Assembly: GCF_002086815.1 (NCBI RefSeq)
Contig: NZ_MVID01000004.1
Location: 186,001-250,000 of the forward strand
From: Mycolicibacterium parafortuitum
GTDB lineage: Bacteria; Actinomycetota; Actinomycetes; Mycobacteriales; Mycobacteriaceae
Reading direction: 5' to 3'
DNA: 64,000 nucleotides
Made by a program: the position numbers and the translations under genes. The notes beneath the pieces are model-generated. The model was given only the letters and a program-made list of their open reading frames with translations, had not been told where the DNA came from and searched no databases. Every line of letters starts with the position of its first letter. Within the stretch, counting starts at the first letter, position 1. Below are positions 33,238 to 43,908 of this stretch, in pieces.

Positions 33238-35310
33238 ATGGCGCTCGTGCCGCTCAATCTCCTTGTCACCCATGACGGCAAATCGAAGCGCCAGCACGTG
33301 ACCTGTGTCCACAAGTGCGGTAACGCGTGTTCGAAGCCGGCGCCGAACACGAGCGGCAACGAGTACTTCGGCGACATCGCCAAGGCCGTCTCGCGCCGCT
33401 CCGTCCTGCAGGCCGGCGGCGTCGCCGTGCTCGCCGTCGGAGCCGGTTCCGTCCTGGCCGCATGCTCGAACACCTCCGAGCCCGCGCCGACGACCTCGTC
33501 GGCGTCCGCTGCTGCCCAGCCGCCGGCCGGCATGAACTTCGTGTCGGTCGCCCCCAACAGTGAGGACGCCGTCGTCGTCGCCGACGGCTACCAGCAGGCC
33601 GTGGTCATCAGCTGGGGCGACCCCGTCCTGCCCGGCGCCCCGGCCTTCGACGTCACCAAGCAGACCGGCGCCACCCAGCGCACGCAGTTCGGCTTCAACA
33701 ACGACTTCGCCGGGTTGCTGCCGGTCCCCGGACAGTCGGACCGCTTCCTGCTGGTCACCAACTTCGAGTACGCCACACCACAATTCATGTTCCCCGGCTA
33801 TGACGCCGCCGCCCCGACGCGGGATCAGTTCGACGTCGAGATCGCCTCGATGGGGATGGGTGTCGTGGAGGTCGAACGCACACCTGGCGGCGGCCTGAGG
33901 CCTGTGATGGGGCGCTACAACCGCCGCATCACCGGCGACAGCCCGTTCCTGCTCACCGGACCGGCGGCCGGCACCCCGCTCGTCAAGACCCAGGCCGACC
34001 CGGACGGCCGCACCGTCCTCGGCACCATCGCCAACTGTGCCGGCGGGGTGACACCGTGGGGCACCGTGCTGTCCGGGGAGGAGAACTTCCACGGCTATTT
34101 CGGCGCGGAGGAAGGCTCCGCCGCGCCCACACCCGTCGACGCCGACCGCCGGCGCCGGTACGGCATCTCGTACGAACCCTCTGAATTGCTCTGGGAAACC
34201 TTCGATCCCCGGTTCGACCTGGACGAGACACCCAACGAGGTCAACCGCTTCGGTTACGTGGTGGAGCTGAATCCGTGGGACCCGACGTCCACGCCGGTCA
34301 AGCACACCGCGCTGGGGCGGCTCAAACACGAGGGTGCCACCATCCACGTGACCGCCGACGGCACCGTCGTGGCCTACACCGGCGACGACGAGCGCTTCGA
34401 CTACATGTACAAGTTCGTCTCCTCCCGCAGAATTCAGCCCGGCGCCGATCCCGCCGCGATGGCGAACAACATGGCCATCCTCGACGAGGGCACCCTCTAC
34501 GTCGCCAAGCTCTCCAGCGAGATCCCGGCCGAAGAGATCGACGGCTCGGGCGCCTTGCCGGCGAACGGATCGTTCGCCGGCTCCGGCACGTGGATTCCGC
34601 TGCTGCGGTCGGGACCGGACGGGCAGGCCCAGTCCCTGGTCGGCGGGGTCACCGCCGCGGAGGCCGCCGTGTTCACCCGGATGGCCGCCGACAAGGTCGG
34701 TGCCACCAAGATGGACCGCCCGGAGGACATCGAGACCAACCCGAAGACCGGCAAGGTCTACGTCGCGCTGACCAACAACGACCGGCGTGGCGCGGACGGC
34801 AAGGCACCCGCCGATGCACCGAATCCCCGCAACGACAACAAGAGTGGCCAGATCCTGGAGATCACCGACGACCACGCCGGCACGACGTTCACCTGGGATC
34901 TGTTGCTGGTCTGCGGGGATCCGGCCGCCGCGGACACCTACTACGGCGGATTCGACAAGACGAAGGTCAGTCCGATCTCCTGCCCGGACAACCTCGCCTT
35001 CGACAGCCACGGCAACCTGTGGATCTCCACCGACGGCAACGCGCTGGATTCCAACGACGGCCTGTTCGCCGTGGCGCTGGACGGCCCGAATCGGGGTGAG
35101 ACCAAACAGTTCCTGACCGTGCCGCTCGGCGCAGAGACCTGCGGGCCTGTCGTCACCGACGACCTCGTCACCGTGTGCGTGCAGCACCCCGGGGAGAACG
35201 ACGAGAACACCATCGACAGTCCGCAATCCCGCTGGCCCGAAGGCGGAAACGGCACGGCCCGGCCGTCGGTGGTGGCGGTGTGGAAGACAGGCGGCAACAT
35301 CGGCGTGTAG
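33238..35310 (+). CDS. PhoX family (DUF839) phosphatase, Tat-exported
   Basis: 690 residues. A Tat signal is seen near residues 50-76 (SRRSVLQAGGVAVLAVGAGSVLAAC), preceded by a cytoplasmic leader with CVHKCGNAC. The body matches PhoX-type proteins: NCAGGVTPWGTVLSGEENFHGYF, RFGYVVELNPWDP, ALGRLKHEGATI, MDRPEDIETNPKTGKVYVALTNN and CPDNLAFDSHGNLWISTDG. PhoX enzymes are calcium/iron-dependent alkaline phosphatases active outside the membrane. AAGGAA lies upstream of ATG. A single GTTCACC half-site at 33136-33142 is the only hint of phosphate control. Confidence 0.88.
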   Translation: MALVPLNLLVTHDGKSKRQHVTCVHKCGNACSKPAPNTSGNEYFGDIAKAVSRRSVLQAGGVAVLAVGAGSVLAACSNTSEPAPTTSSASAAAQPPAGMNFVSVAPNSEDAVVVADGYQQAVVISWGDPVLPGAPAFDVTKQTGATQRTQFGFNNDFAGLLPVPGQSDRFLLVTNFEYATPQFMFPGYDAAAPTRDQFDVEIASMGMGVVEVERTPGGGLRPVMGRYNRRITGDSPFLLTGPAAGTPLVKTQADPDGRTVLGTIANCAGGVTPWGTVLSGEENFHGYFGAEEGSAAPTPVDADRRRRYGISYEPSELLWETFDPRFDLDETPNEVNRFGYVVELNPWDPTSTPVKHTALGRLKHEGATIHVTADGTVVAYTGDDERFDYMYKFVSSRRIQPGADPAAMANNMAILDEGTLYVAKLSSEIPAEEIDGSGALPANGSFAGSGTWIPLLRSGPDGQAQSLVGGVTAAEAAVFTRMAADKVGATKMDRPEDIETNPKTGKVYVALTNNDRRGADGKAPADAPNPRNDNKSGQILEITDDHAGTTFTWDLLLVCGDPAAADTYYGGFDKTKVSPISCPDNLAFDSHGNLWISTDGNALDSNDGLFAVALDGPNRGETKQFLTVPLGAETCGPVVTDDLVTVCVQHPGENDENTIDSPQSRWPEGGNGTARPSVVAVWKTGGNIGV

Positions 35311-35326
35311 GCCCCGCGTTCTCCCT

Positions 35327-35388
35327 CGCGAGCAGACACAAACTCCGGCGTGTCGCCGCGTGTCGTTGCGAGTTTGTGTGTGCTCGCG
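35327..35388. terminator. Long palindromic element between the PhoX-like and LLM genes
   Basis: Arms of 19 bases (35327-35345 and 35370-35388) match at 18 positions. The 24-base loop contains its own 5-bp hairpin CGGCG-TGT-CGCCG. It starts 17 bases after the PhoX-like stop and probably terminates that message. The arms resemble intergenic palindromes I recall from other mycobacterial genomes, so it may be a dispersed repeat. Confidence 0.7.
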
Positions 35389-35394
35389 GGGGGC

Positions 35395-35400
35395 TAACCT
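35395..35400 (+). promoter_or_regulatory. -10 box (TAACCT) for the LLM oxidoreductase gene
   Basis: TAACCT ends five bases before ATG 35406, directly after the long palindrome. No ribosome site is visible. Confidence 0.4.
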
Positions 35401-35405
35401 CGGGC

Positions 35406-36215
35406 ATGACCTCCGAGACCAGCCGACCCGTCCGCATCGGCGTCCAACTCCAACCTCAGCACGCGCCGCGGTACGACCTGATCCGCGCCGCGGCGCAGCG
35501 CTGCGAAGACCTCGGCGTCGACGTGGCCTTCAATTGGGACCACTTCTTCCCGCTCTACGGCGACCCCGACGGCGCGCACTTCGAATGCTGGACCATGCTC
35601 GCCGCGTGGGCCGAACAGACGTCGCGCATCGAGATCGGCGCGCTGGTCACCTGTAACTCCTACCGCAACCCCGAGCTGCTGGCCGATATGGCGCGCACCG
35701 TCGACCACATCAGTGACGGGCGGCTGATCCTCGGCATCGGATCGGGGTGGAAGGAGAAGGACTACGACGAGTACGGCTACGAATTCGGCACGGCGGGCAG
35801 CCGCCTCGACGACCTCGCGGCCGCGCTACCGCGTATCGAGAGCCGGCTGTCGAAGCTCAATCCGCAACCGCTGCGCGACATCCCGGTCCTGATCGGTGGT
35901 GGCGGCGAGAAGAAGACATTGCGGCTCGTCGCCCAGCACGCCCACATCTGGCATTCCTTCTCCGACACCGAGACCTACCCGCGCAAGTCCGAGGTCCTGG
36001 CGCGCCACTGCTCCGACGTCGGGCGCGATCCGGCGACCATCGAGCGGGCCGCCGAGGCCAAAGGCCGCACCGAGGACGCGCTGCTGGAGAACGCCGAGGC
36101 GCTGACGTCGCTGGGTGTCACGATGCTGACCGTCGGCGTGAACGGCCCCGACTACGACCTGTCCCAGGCCGAGACGCTGTGCCGGTGGCGCGACCGCCAC
36201 GCCGGTACCAACTGA
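35406..36215 (+). CDS. LLM class F420-dependent oxidoreductase (Rv0044c-like)
   Basis: 269 residues with a luciferase-like TIM barrel: GVQLQPQHAPRYDLIRAAAQRCEDLGVDVAFNWDHFFPLYGD, ALVTCNSYRNPELLADMARTVDHISDGRLILGIGSGW, and PVLIGGGGEKKTLRLVAQHAHIWH. The GIGSGW and GGGGEK loops are typical of coenzyme F420-binding members. The reaction and substrate are unknown. It is 36 bases upstream of the GntR-type gene, with which it probably forms an operon. Confidence 0.88.
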   Translation: MTSETSRPVRIGVQLQPQHAPRYDLIRAAAQRCEDLGVDVAFNWDHFFPLYGDPDGAHFECWTMLAAWAEQTSRIEIGALVTCNSYRNPELLADMARTVDHISDGRLILGIGSGWKEKDYDEYGYEFGTAGSRLDDLAAALPRIESRLSKLNPQPLRDIPVLIGGGGEKKTLRLVAQHAHIWHSFSDTETYPRKSEVLARHCSDVGRDPATIERAAEAKGRTEDALLENAEALTSLGVTMLTVGVNGPDYDLSQAETLCRWRDRHAGTN

Positions 36216-36251
36216 CCCTGCCGACCGGCATCGTGAAAGACAGGCGCCGCC

Positions 36252-36905
36252 ATGCCCAAGAAGTACGGGGTGAAGGAGAAGGACCTCGTGGTCGCTCACG
36301 TGGTCGATATGGTGCTGACCGGTCGGCTCCGCACCGGAGATCGCTTGGACCGCAACGAGATCGCGCATGCACTGGGCTTGAGCCGGGTTCCGGTGCAGGA
36401 GGCGGTGGTCCAGCTCGAGCACGACGGCATCCTGGCCACGCGATACCACCGTGGCGCGTATGTGCAGAGATTCGACGAGTACACGCTGCGAGAGCATCAC
36501 GAGCTCTACGGAGTACTCAGCGGGCTGGCCTCGGCGCGGGCGGCGGCCGCGGCGGACCCGGCGATCGTCTCCGAGCTCACCGCGGAGATCACTCAGATGC
36601 GCAACGGATGTGACTGCCGCCAGTTCGACACTCACACCACGAGGTTCCGCACCACCATCAACGCCCACTACGCCGGACCCCGGCTCCAGGCCGCGATCGA
36701 CTCGTCACAGACGTTCATCCCCCACGCGTTCTGGCAGTCCTACCTGCAACACCGAGACGCGATGCTGCCCTTCTACGAGGTCGAGCTCACGGCCATCCGC
36801 GGCCGCGACCCCGAGTCGGCGCGCAAGGCGTGTGCGCAGTGGTCCGAGACGATGGCGCGAATCCTGATGGCCGATCTCATCCGGCGCGGGGTGCTGCGCG
36901 GCTGA
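36252..36905 (+). CDS. GntR family transcriptional regulator (Rv0043c-like)
   Basis: 217 residues. The N-terminal GntR winged helix (VVDMVLTGRLRTGDRLDRNEIAHALGLSRVPVQEAVVQLEHDGIL) is followed by a C-terminal FCD-type all-helical ligand domain, where acidic and histidine residues (HHELY, later NAHYAG) could hold a metal. FCD regulators sense carboxylates or similar metabolites. It follows the LLM oxidoreductase in the same direction and precedes the amino-acid transporter. Either could be its target. Confidence 0.87.
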   Translation: MPKKYGVKEKDLVVAHVVDMVLTGRLRTGDRLDRNEIAHALGLSRVPVQEAVVQLEHDGILATRYHRGAYVQRFDEYTLREHHELYGVLSGLASARAAAAADPAIVSELTAEITQMRNGCDCRQFDTHTTRFRTTINAHYAGPRLQAAIDSSQTFIPHAFWQSYLQHRDAMLPFYEVELTAIRGRDPESARKACAQWSETMARILMADLIRRGVLRG

Positions 36906-36950
36906 CACCCTCGCTCCCCGGTCCCCCTTGGGGCCGGGCCGGGGGCGCGC

Positions 36951-36956
36951 TACGTT
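36951..36956 (+). promoter_or_regulatory. -10 box (TACGTT) for the ABC transporter operon
   Basis: TACGTT lies seven bases before ATG 36964, so the transporter message is predicted to be leaderless. A GC-rich hairpin region lies immediately upstream. Confidence 0.45.
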
Positions 36957-36963
36957 GCTTTGA

Positions 36964-38760
36964 ATGAGCAGCCTGCGGGTATCGCCACTGTCCGTGAAGA
37001 CGTTCGCCCTGGCACTGGTCATCGGGATGATCGCCGCGATGGGCCTGGCCGCGCCGGCCGCCGCGCAGACGGACCAGTGCTCACCGCCCGGTCCCGAGAG
37101 CGCCAGCGCGCTGCCGACCAACCTCGCCACCGCGGCCACCGGCCCCGAAGCCGACAGATACACCACCCCGGACGTCCAACCGCTGGACTCCGTCGACGTC
37201 ACCGCGCTCGGACTGAGCCAGCCGGGAACACTGACGGTCGGCACGCTCTCGGACGCGCCGCCCAGCATCTGCATCGACTCGGCCGGGCAGTTCACCGGAT
37301 TCGACAACGAGTTGCTGCGCGCGGTCGCCGACAAGCTCGGGTTGCAGATCAACTTCGTCGGCACCGAGTTCTCCGGGCTGCTGGCCCAGGTGGCGGCGCG
37401 GCGCTTCGACGTCGGCTCCTCGTCGATCACCACCACCGACGCGCGCCGCCGCACCGTCGGATTCACCAACGGCTACGACTTCGGCTACTTCTCCCTTGTC
37501 GTGCCGACGGGCTCACCGATCACCGGCTTCGACAAGCTGGCCGAAGGTCAACGCATCGGTGTCGTGCAGGGCACCGTGCAGGAGGCCTACGTGATCGACA
37601 CGCTGAAGCTCGAACCGGTGAAGTACCCCGACTACAACACCGTGTACGCGAGCCTGAAGTCCGGTCAGCTCGACGCGTGGGTGGCGCCGTCACAGCAGGC
37701 ACAGGGCACCGTACAGCCCGGGGATCCCGCCCAGATCATCGAAAACACTTTCAGTCTCGACAATTTCGTCGCGTGGGCGGTGGCGCTGGACAATCAGCCA
37801 CTGATCGACGCGCTGAACTCCGGGCTCGACGCGATCATCGCCGACGGCACCTGGGCGCGGCTGTACTCCGACTGGGTGCCGCGCGCGTTGCCGCCGGGCT
37901 GGAAGCCGGGGTCCAAGGCGGCACCCGACCCGCAACTGCCCGACTTCACCGCACTGGCCGAACGCAACAAGGAAAGTGCTGCCCCGGCCGGTCCCGCCGA
38001 ACCGAAATCGACACTGTCCCAGCTGCGGGCCGCGTTCCTGGACTGGGATCTGTACAAGCGGGCCATCCCGGACCTGTTCACGACCGGGCTGCCGAACACA
38101 CTGATCCTGACGGTGTCGGCGAGCATCATCGGCCTGGTGCTCGGCATGGCGCTCGCGGTGGCCGGCATCTCGCGGTCGCGCTGGCTGCGCTGGCCGGCGC
38201 GCGTCTACACCGACATCTTCCGCGGCCTGCCCGAAGTGGTGATCATCCTGCTGATCGGCCTGGGCATCGGGCCGGTCGTGGGGCACCTCACCGGCAACAA
38301 CCCGTACCCGCTCGGCATCGCCGCGCTCGGCTTGATGGCTGCGGCCTACATCGGGGAGATCTTCCGCTCCGGCATCCAGAGCGTCGATCCCGGCCAGTTG
38401 GAAGCGTCGCGCGCACTGGGCTTCAGCTATTCGACGTCGATGCGGCTGGTCGTGATCCCGCAGGGCGTCCGCCGGGTGTTGCCCGCGTTGATGAACCAGT
38501 TCATCTCGCTGCTGAAGGCGTCGTCGCTGGTGTACTTCCTCGGCCTGATCGCCAATCAGCGGGAGCTGTTCCAGGTCGGCCGTGACCTCAACGCGCAGAC
38601 CGGAAATCTGTCCCCGCTGGTCGCCGCGGGCCTGTTCTACTTGGCGCTGACGATCCCGCTGACCCACCTGGTGAACTTCATCGACGCCCGGCTGCGCCGC
38701 GGCCGACGGCCTGACGAGGAGGATCCGCTGGTGCTCTCGACCTCTCAGGAGATGAACTGA
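36964..38760 (+). CDS. ABC transporter: fused substrate-binding protein and permease (polar amino acid type)
   Basis: 598 residues combining two usual proteins. A signal peptide (1-34, ending AAPAAAQ) is followed by a family 3 solute-binding domain (about 86-310; GTLTVGTLSDAPP, FTGFDNELLRAVADKLGL, VGSSSITTTDARRRTVGFTN). A linker then leads to a HisM/GlnP-like permease (about 365-580) with the EAA loop (LEASRALGFSYSTSMRLVVIPQGVRRVLP). This is the GlnPQ-style arrangement for uptake of glutamine, glutamate or related amino acids. The ATP-binding gene follows with a one-base TGATG overlap. Confidence 0.9.
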   Translation: MSSLRVSPLSVKTFALALVIGMIAAMGLAAPAAAQTDQCSPPGPESASALPTNLATAATGPEADRYTTPDVQPLDSVDVTALGLSQPGTLTVGTLSDAPPSICIDSAGQFTGFDNELLRAVADKLGLQINFVGTEFSGLLAQVAARRFDVGSSSITTTDARRRTVGFTNGYDFGYFSLVVPTGSPITGFDKLAEGQRIGVVQGTVQEAYVIDTLKLEPVKYPDYNTVYASLKSGQLDAWVAPSQQAQGTVQPGDPAQIIENTFSLDNFVAWAVALDNQPLIDALNSGLDAIIADGTWARLYSDWVPRALPPGWKPGSKAAPDPQLPDFTALAERNKESAAPAGPAEPKSTLSQLRAAFLDWDLYKRAIPDLFTTGLPNTLILTVSASIIGLVLGMALAVAGISRSRWLRWPARVYTDIFRGLPEVVIILLIGLGIGPVVGHLTGNNPYPLGIAALGLMAAAYIGEIFRSGIQSVDPGQLEASRALGFSYSTSMRLVVIPQGVRRVLPALMNQFISLLKASSLVYFLGLIANQRELFQVGRDLNAQTGNLSPLVAAGLFYLALTIPLTHLVNFIDARLRRGRRPDEEDPLVLSTSQEMN

Positions 38761-39491
38761 TGACCGCCGCAGTGTCGTTGGCCGCCAAGGACATCCATCT
38801 GTCCTTCGGGAAGACCAAGGTGCTGCGCGGCGTCGGCCTCGACGTCGCGGCGGGCACCAGCACCGCCGTGATCGGCCCGTCGGGGTCCGGGAAGTCGACG
38901 CTACTGCGCACCCTGAACCGGCTCTACGAACCGGACCGCGGCGACATCCTGCTCGACGGCCGCTCGGTGCTCAAGGACGACCCGAACGCGCTGCGGCAGC
39001 GAATCGGCATGGTGTTCCAACAGTTCCAGCTGTTTCCGCACAAGACGGTGCTCGACAACGTCACGCTCGGCCCGCGCAAACTCAAGCGGATGGACGCCGA
39101 GCAGGCCCGCGAACTCGGGCTGGCGCAACTGGAGCGGGTCGGGCTGCGGCACAAGGCCGAGGTGCGCCCGTCGACACTGTCCGGCGGCCAGCAGCAGCGC
39201 GTCGCGATCGCGCGGGCGCTGGCGATGGCGCCGCAGGTGATGTTCTTCGACGAGGCCACCTCGGCGCTCGACCCCGAGTTGGTCAAGGGCGTGCTGGCAT
39301 TGATCGCCGACCTCGCCGCCGACGGGATGACGATGGTGATGGTCACCCACGAGATGGGCTTCGCCAGGTCGACCGCCGATTCGGTGGTGTTCATGGATCA
39401 CGGCCAGGTCGTCGAGGCCGGGCCGCCGGACCAGCTCTTCGAGGCCGCCGAGACGGACCGGCTGCGGCGCTTCCTGTCCCAGGTGCTCTAA
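38760..39491 (+). CDS. Polar amino acid ABC transporter ATP-binding protein
   Basis: 243 residues, GlnQ/HisP type. Walker A GPSGSGKST at 39-47, Q-loop FQQFQLFPHKTV, signature LSGGQQQ at 140-146, Walker B MFFDEA at 161-166, D-loop SALDPE and H-loop His197 are all intact. It powers uptake through the fused binding protein/permease encoded immediately upstream; the start codon shares one base with that gene's stop. No other transporter subunit is nearby, so the two proteins are sufficient. Confidence 0.93.
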   Translation: MTAAVSLAAKDIHLSFGKTKVLRGVGLDVAAGTSTAVIGPSGSGKSTLLRTLNRLYEPDRGDILLDGRSVLKDDPNALRQRIGMVFQQFQLFPHKTVLDNVTLGPRKLKRMDAEQARELGLAQLERVGLRHKAEVRPSTLSGGQQQRVAIARALAMAPQVMFFDEATSALDPELVKGVLALIADLAADGMTMVMVTHEMGFARSTADSVVFMDHGQVVEAGPPDQLFEAAETDRLRRFLSQVL

Positions 39492-39535
39492 GGCCGGCCG
39501 CTGCAGGTTCAGCGGGATTACCCACCGACAAATCA

Positions 39536-39549
39536 CCCCGACAACGGGG
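39536..39549. terminator. Small hairpin between the ABC operon and the MarR-type gene
   Basis: CCCCG, ACAA, CGGGG forms a 5-bp stem with a stable tetraloop 45 bases after the transporter stop. It may be a weak terminator or the upstream edge of the MarR-type promoter. Confidence 0.35.
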
Positions 39550-39557
39550 CCACAGGT

Positions 39558-39563
39558 TAGACT
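39558..39563 (+). promoter_or_regulatory. -10 box (TAGACT) for the MarR-type gene
   Basis: TAGACT ends nine bases before ATG 39573. No ribosome site is visible, so a leaderless or near-leaderless message is likely. Confidence 0.4.
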
Positions 39564-39572
39564 GGCTGAATT

Positions 39573-40013
39573 ATGGTGGCGACGGAAGCGCAGGTCAGCG
39601 AGCTGGCAGGGGAACTGCAGCGCGTGCTGTCCAAGGTGTTGTCGGTCATGCGGCACACCGGTCGGACGCCGACCTCCGGTGATCTGACGCTGGCGCAGCT
39701 GTCCATCCTGCTCACGCTGATCGACCAGGGTCCGATGCGGATGACCGAGCTCGCGGCCCACGAGAAGGTCCGCACCCCGACCACCACGGTGGCGATCCGC
39801 CGGCTGGAGAAGCTGGGCCTGGTCAAACGTGACCGCGACCCGTCCGACCTGCGCGCCGTCCTGGTCGACATCACCCCCGAGGGGTTGTCCCAGCATCAGG
39901 AGGCACTGGCCACCCGCCAGGCGCACCTGGCATCTCTGCTCAGCAAGCTCAGCTGCGACGAACTCGACGCGCTGACCAAGGCGCTGGCGCCGCTGGAGCG
40001 GATCGCCGAATAG
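39573..40013 (+). CDS. MarR family transcriptional regulator (Rv0042c-like)
   Basis: 146 residues. The MarR winged helix is complete (LTLAQLSILLTLIDQGPMRMTELAAHEKVRTPTTTVAIRRLEKLGLVKRDRDPSDLRAVLVDITPEG) between N- and C-terminal dimerisation helices. The family usually represses efflux or detoxification genes and is released by phenolic ligands. It is convergent with, and three bases from, the glucosylglycerate hydrolase gene. The target is not evident. Confidence 0.88.
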   Translation: MVATEAQVSELAGELQRVLSKVLSVMRHTGRTPTSGDLTLAQLSILLTLIDQGPMRMTELAAHEKVRTPTTTVAIRRLEKLGLVKRDRDPSDLRAVLVDITPEGLSQHQEALATRQAHLASLLSKLSCDELDALTKALAPLERIAE

Positions 40014-40016
40014 CGT

Positions 40017-41357
40017 TCAGCCCAGCCAGTCCAACACCGCCGCGGCGGTCCACGACTGTTGCATGCTGCCCAGCGGCGCCCCGGTGAACGGCTCGTAGTA
40101 CTCGGCGAACGTGCCGTCGCTTGCCTGCCGAAGTCCTTCCCTGCGCAACGTCGCCGAACGTTCGGCCCAGCCGCGCCGCGCGAAGCACCAGGAGAACAGC
40201 CACGTCATCACCGGCCACACCGGCCCGCGCCAGTACTCACGCGGCCGGAAGTCCCGCGACACCGGCGACGTCGACGGGATCAGCGCGTAGGCGAGGTCGG
40301 GATGCCCGCAGAACCGCGGACCCTCCAGCAGGCGCAGCAGCGCGCGTTCGCGCTCGTGCGGCAACCCGCCGCACAGTAGCGGGGCGAACTGCGCCACCGT
40401 CTCGGTGACGATCCACTTCTCCGCACGCAGGTCGTAATCCTTTGCCGCACCGGTTCTTTCGTCCGTCGTCTCGACCACCCCGGCGCGGAAGCGGTCGGCC
40501 CACGCATACAGGTCCCTGACGTCGGACCGGGGGCGCTTGTGATCCTCCCCGATCTCGGCGAGCACCTGACAGGCCACCGAGAGGATCGCCGAGACGAAGA
40601 CGTCCTCAACCGCGAAACTGACTGTCTTGGAGAGCAGTTCGTCGTCGTATCGAGCTGCCTTCATCTCCTCCAGCAGCCACAGGTAGCGGTCGTACTCCAG
40701 GTCCGACGGCCGCTGGGTCGCGTCGGTGTTGATCTTGTTGTCCTCACGCTGATACTCGGGGACGTCGCCGGGAATCACGTTGGCGTAGGCGCTGTCCCAG
40801 CGTGGTGAGTTGTCCATGCCCGATTCCCAGCCGTGGTACAGGGTGACCCGGCCGCGAGCGTCCGGGTCCCGGCACTCGGCCAGCCACCGGTGCCACCGCA
40901 CCAGATCGTTCCAGCGCCGGTCCAGGAACGCCTCGGCCACGGCGCGCGTCGAGCGGCCGCGGGTTCGGGCGTGGTCGAGGATGCGCTGCACCGCGATCGC
41001 GTGCACGGGCGGCTGGGTGATGCCCGACGTATGCCGGTTGCGCGGCGCATCCGCGGACAGCGCCGAACACGCCCAGCGGGCCGGCCCCGGAAAGTAGCCG
41101 TCGACGCCGTTGGCGAACACGATGTGCGGGATCATGCCGTTGCGCCACTGCGCCGACAGCAGCGTGTCCAGCTCCACCACCGCCCGTTCCACCGACAGCG
41201 GGGCGAGGCCGATCGCGACGAACGCGGCGTCCCAGCTCCACATGTGCGGGTACAGCAGCGGGGCCGCCGTCGTCATGGTGCCGAGGTCGTTACCGCGCAA
41301 CAGATAGGCGGCGCGGGCCGCCAGCTGGGTGGGGGTGAAGCTCGGATCGTGGGGCAT
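40017..41357 (-). CDS. ggH: Glucosylglycerate hydrolase (GH63-like)
   Basis: 446 residues, the same length as the characterised Mycolicibacterium hassiacum enzyme. The catalytic pair reported for that enzyme falls at the same numbers here: Asp182 in GWESGMDNSP and Glu419 in FAEYYEPFTG. Other marks of the (alpha/alpha)6 barrel are MWSWDAAFVAIGLA and EYWRGPVWPVMTW. The enzyme splits glucosylglycerate, a nitrogen-starvation and stress solute, to glucose and glycerate when growth resumes. It is present in rapid growers and absent from M. tuberculosis. AAGGGA lies just upstream of ATG. Confidence 0.88.
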   Translation of the reverse strand: MPHDPSFTPTQLAARAAYLLRGNDLGTMTTAAPLLYPHMWSWDAAFVAIGLAPLSVERAVVELDTLLSAQWRNGMIPHIVFANGVDGYFPGPARWACSALSADAPRNRHTSGITQPPVHAIAVQRILDHARTRGRSTRAVAEAFLDRRWNDLVRWHRWLAECRDPDARGRVTLYHGWESGMDNSPRWDSAYANVIPGDVPEYQREDNKINTDATQRPSDLEYDRYLWLLEEMKAARYDDELLSKTVSFAVEDVFVSAILSVACQVLAEIGEDHKRPRSDVRDLYAWADRFRAGVVETTDERTGAAKDYDLRAEKWIVTETVAQFAPLLCGGLPHERERALLRLLEGPRFCGHPDLAYALIPSTSPVSRDFRPREYWRGPVWPVMTWLFSWCFARRGWAERSATLRREGLRQASDGTFAEYYEPFTGAPLGSMQQSWTAAAVLDWLG

Positions 41358-41400
41358 TGTTCCCTTATGATGCGACGACTTTGCGCTCAGTGCAGGTCGG

Positions 41401-41406
41401 TAGGGT
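41401..41406 (+). promoter_or_regulatory. -10 box (TAGGGT) for a leaderless SDR gene
   Basis: TAGGGT lies seven bases before GTG 41414. TTGCGC at 41381-41386 is a possible but short-spaced -35 element. Confidence 0.45.
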
Positions 41407-41413
41407 CTCAGGT

Positions 41414-43878
<2,465 letters not shown>

Positions 43879-43908
43879 CTACGCCCTACTCTTGTCGCCC
43901 GAAAGGGT

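Noticed and set aside
33229..35226. 665-codon minus-strand open frame opposite the PhoX-like gene
   Set aside because: Antisense shadow; the plus-strand protein has a Tat signal and family motifs.
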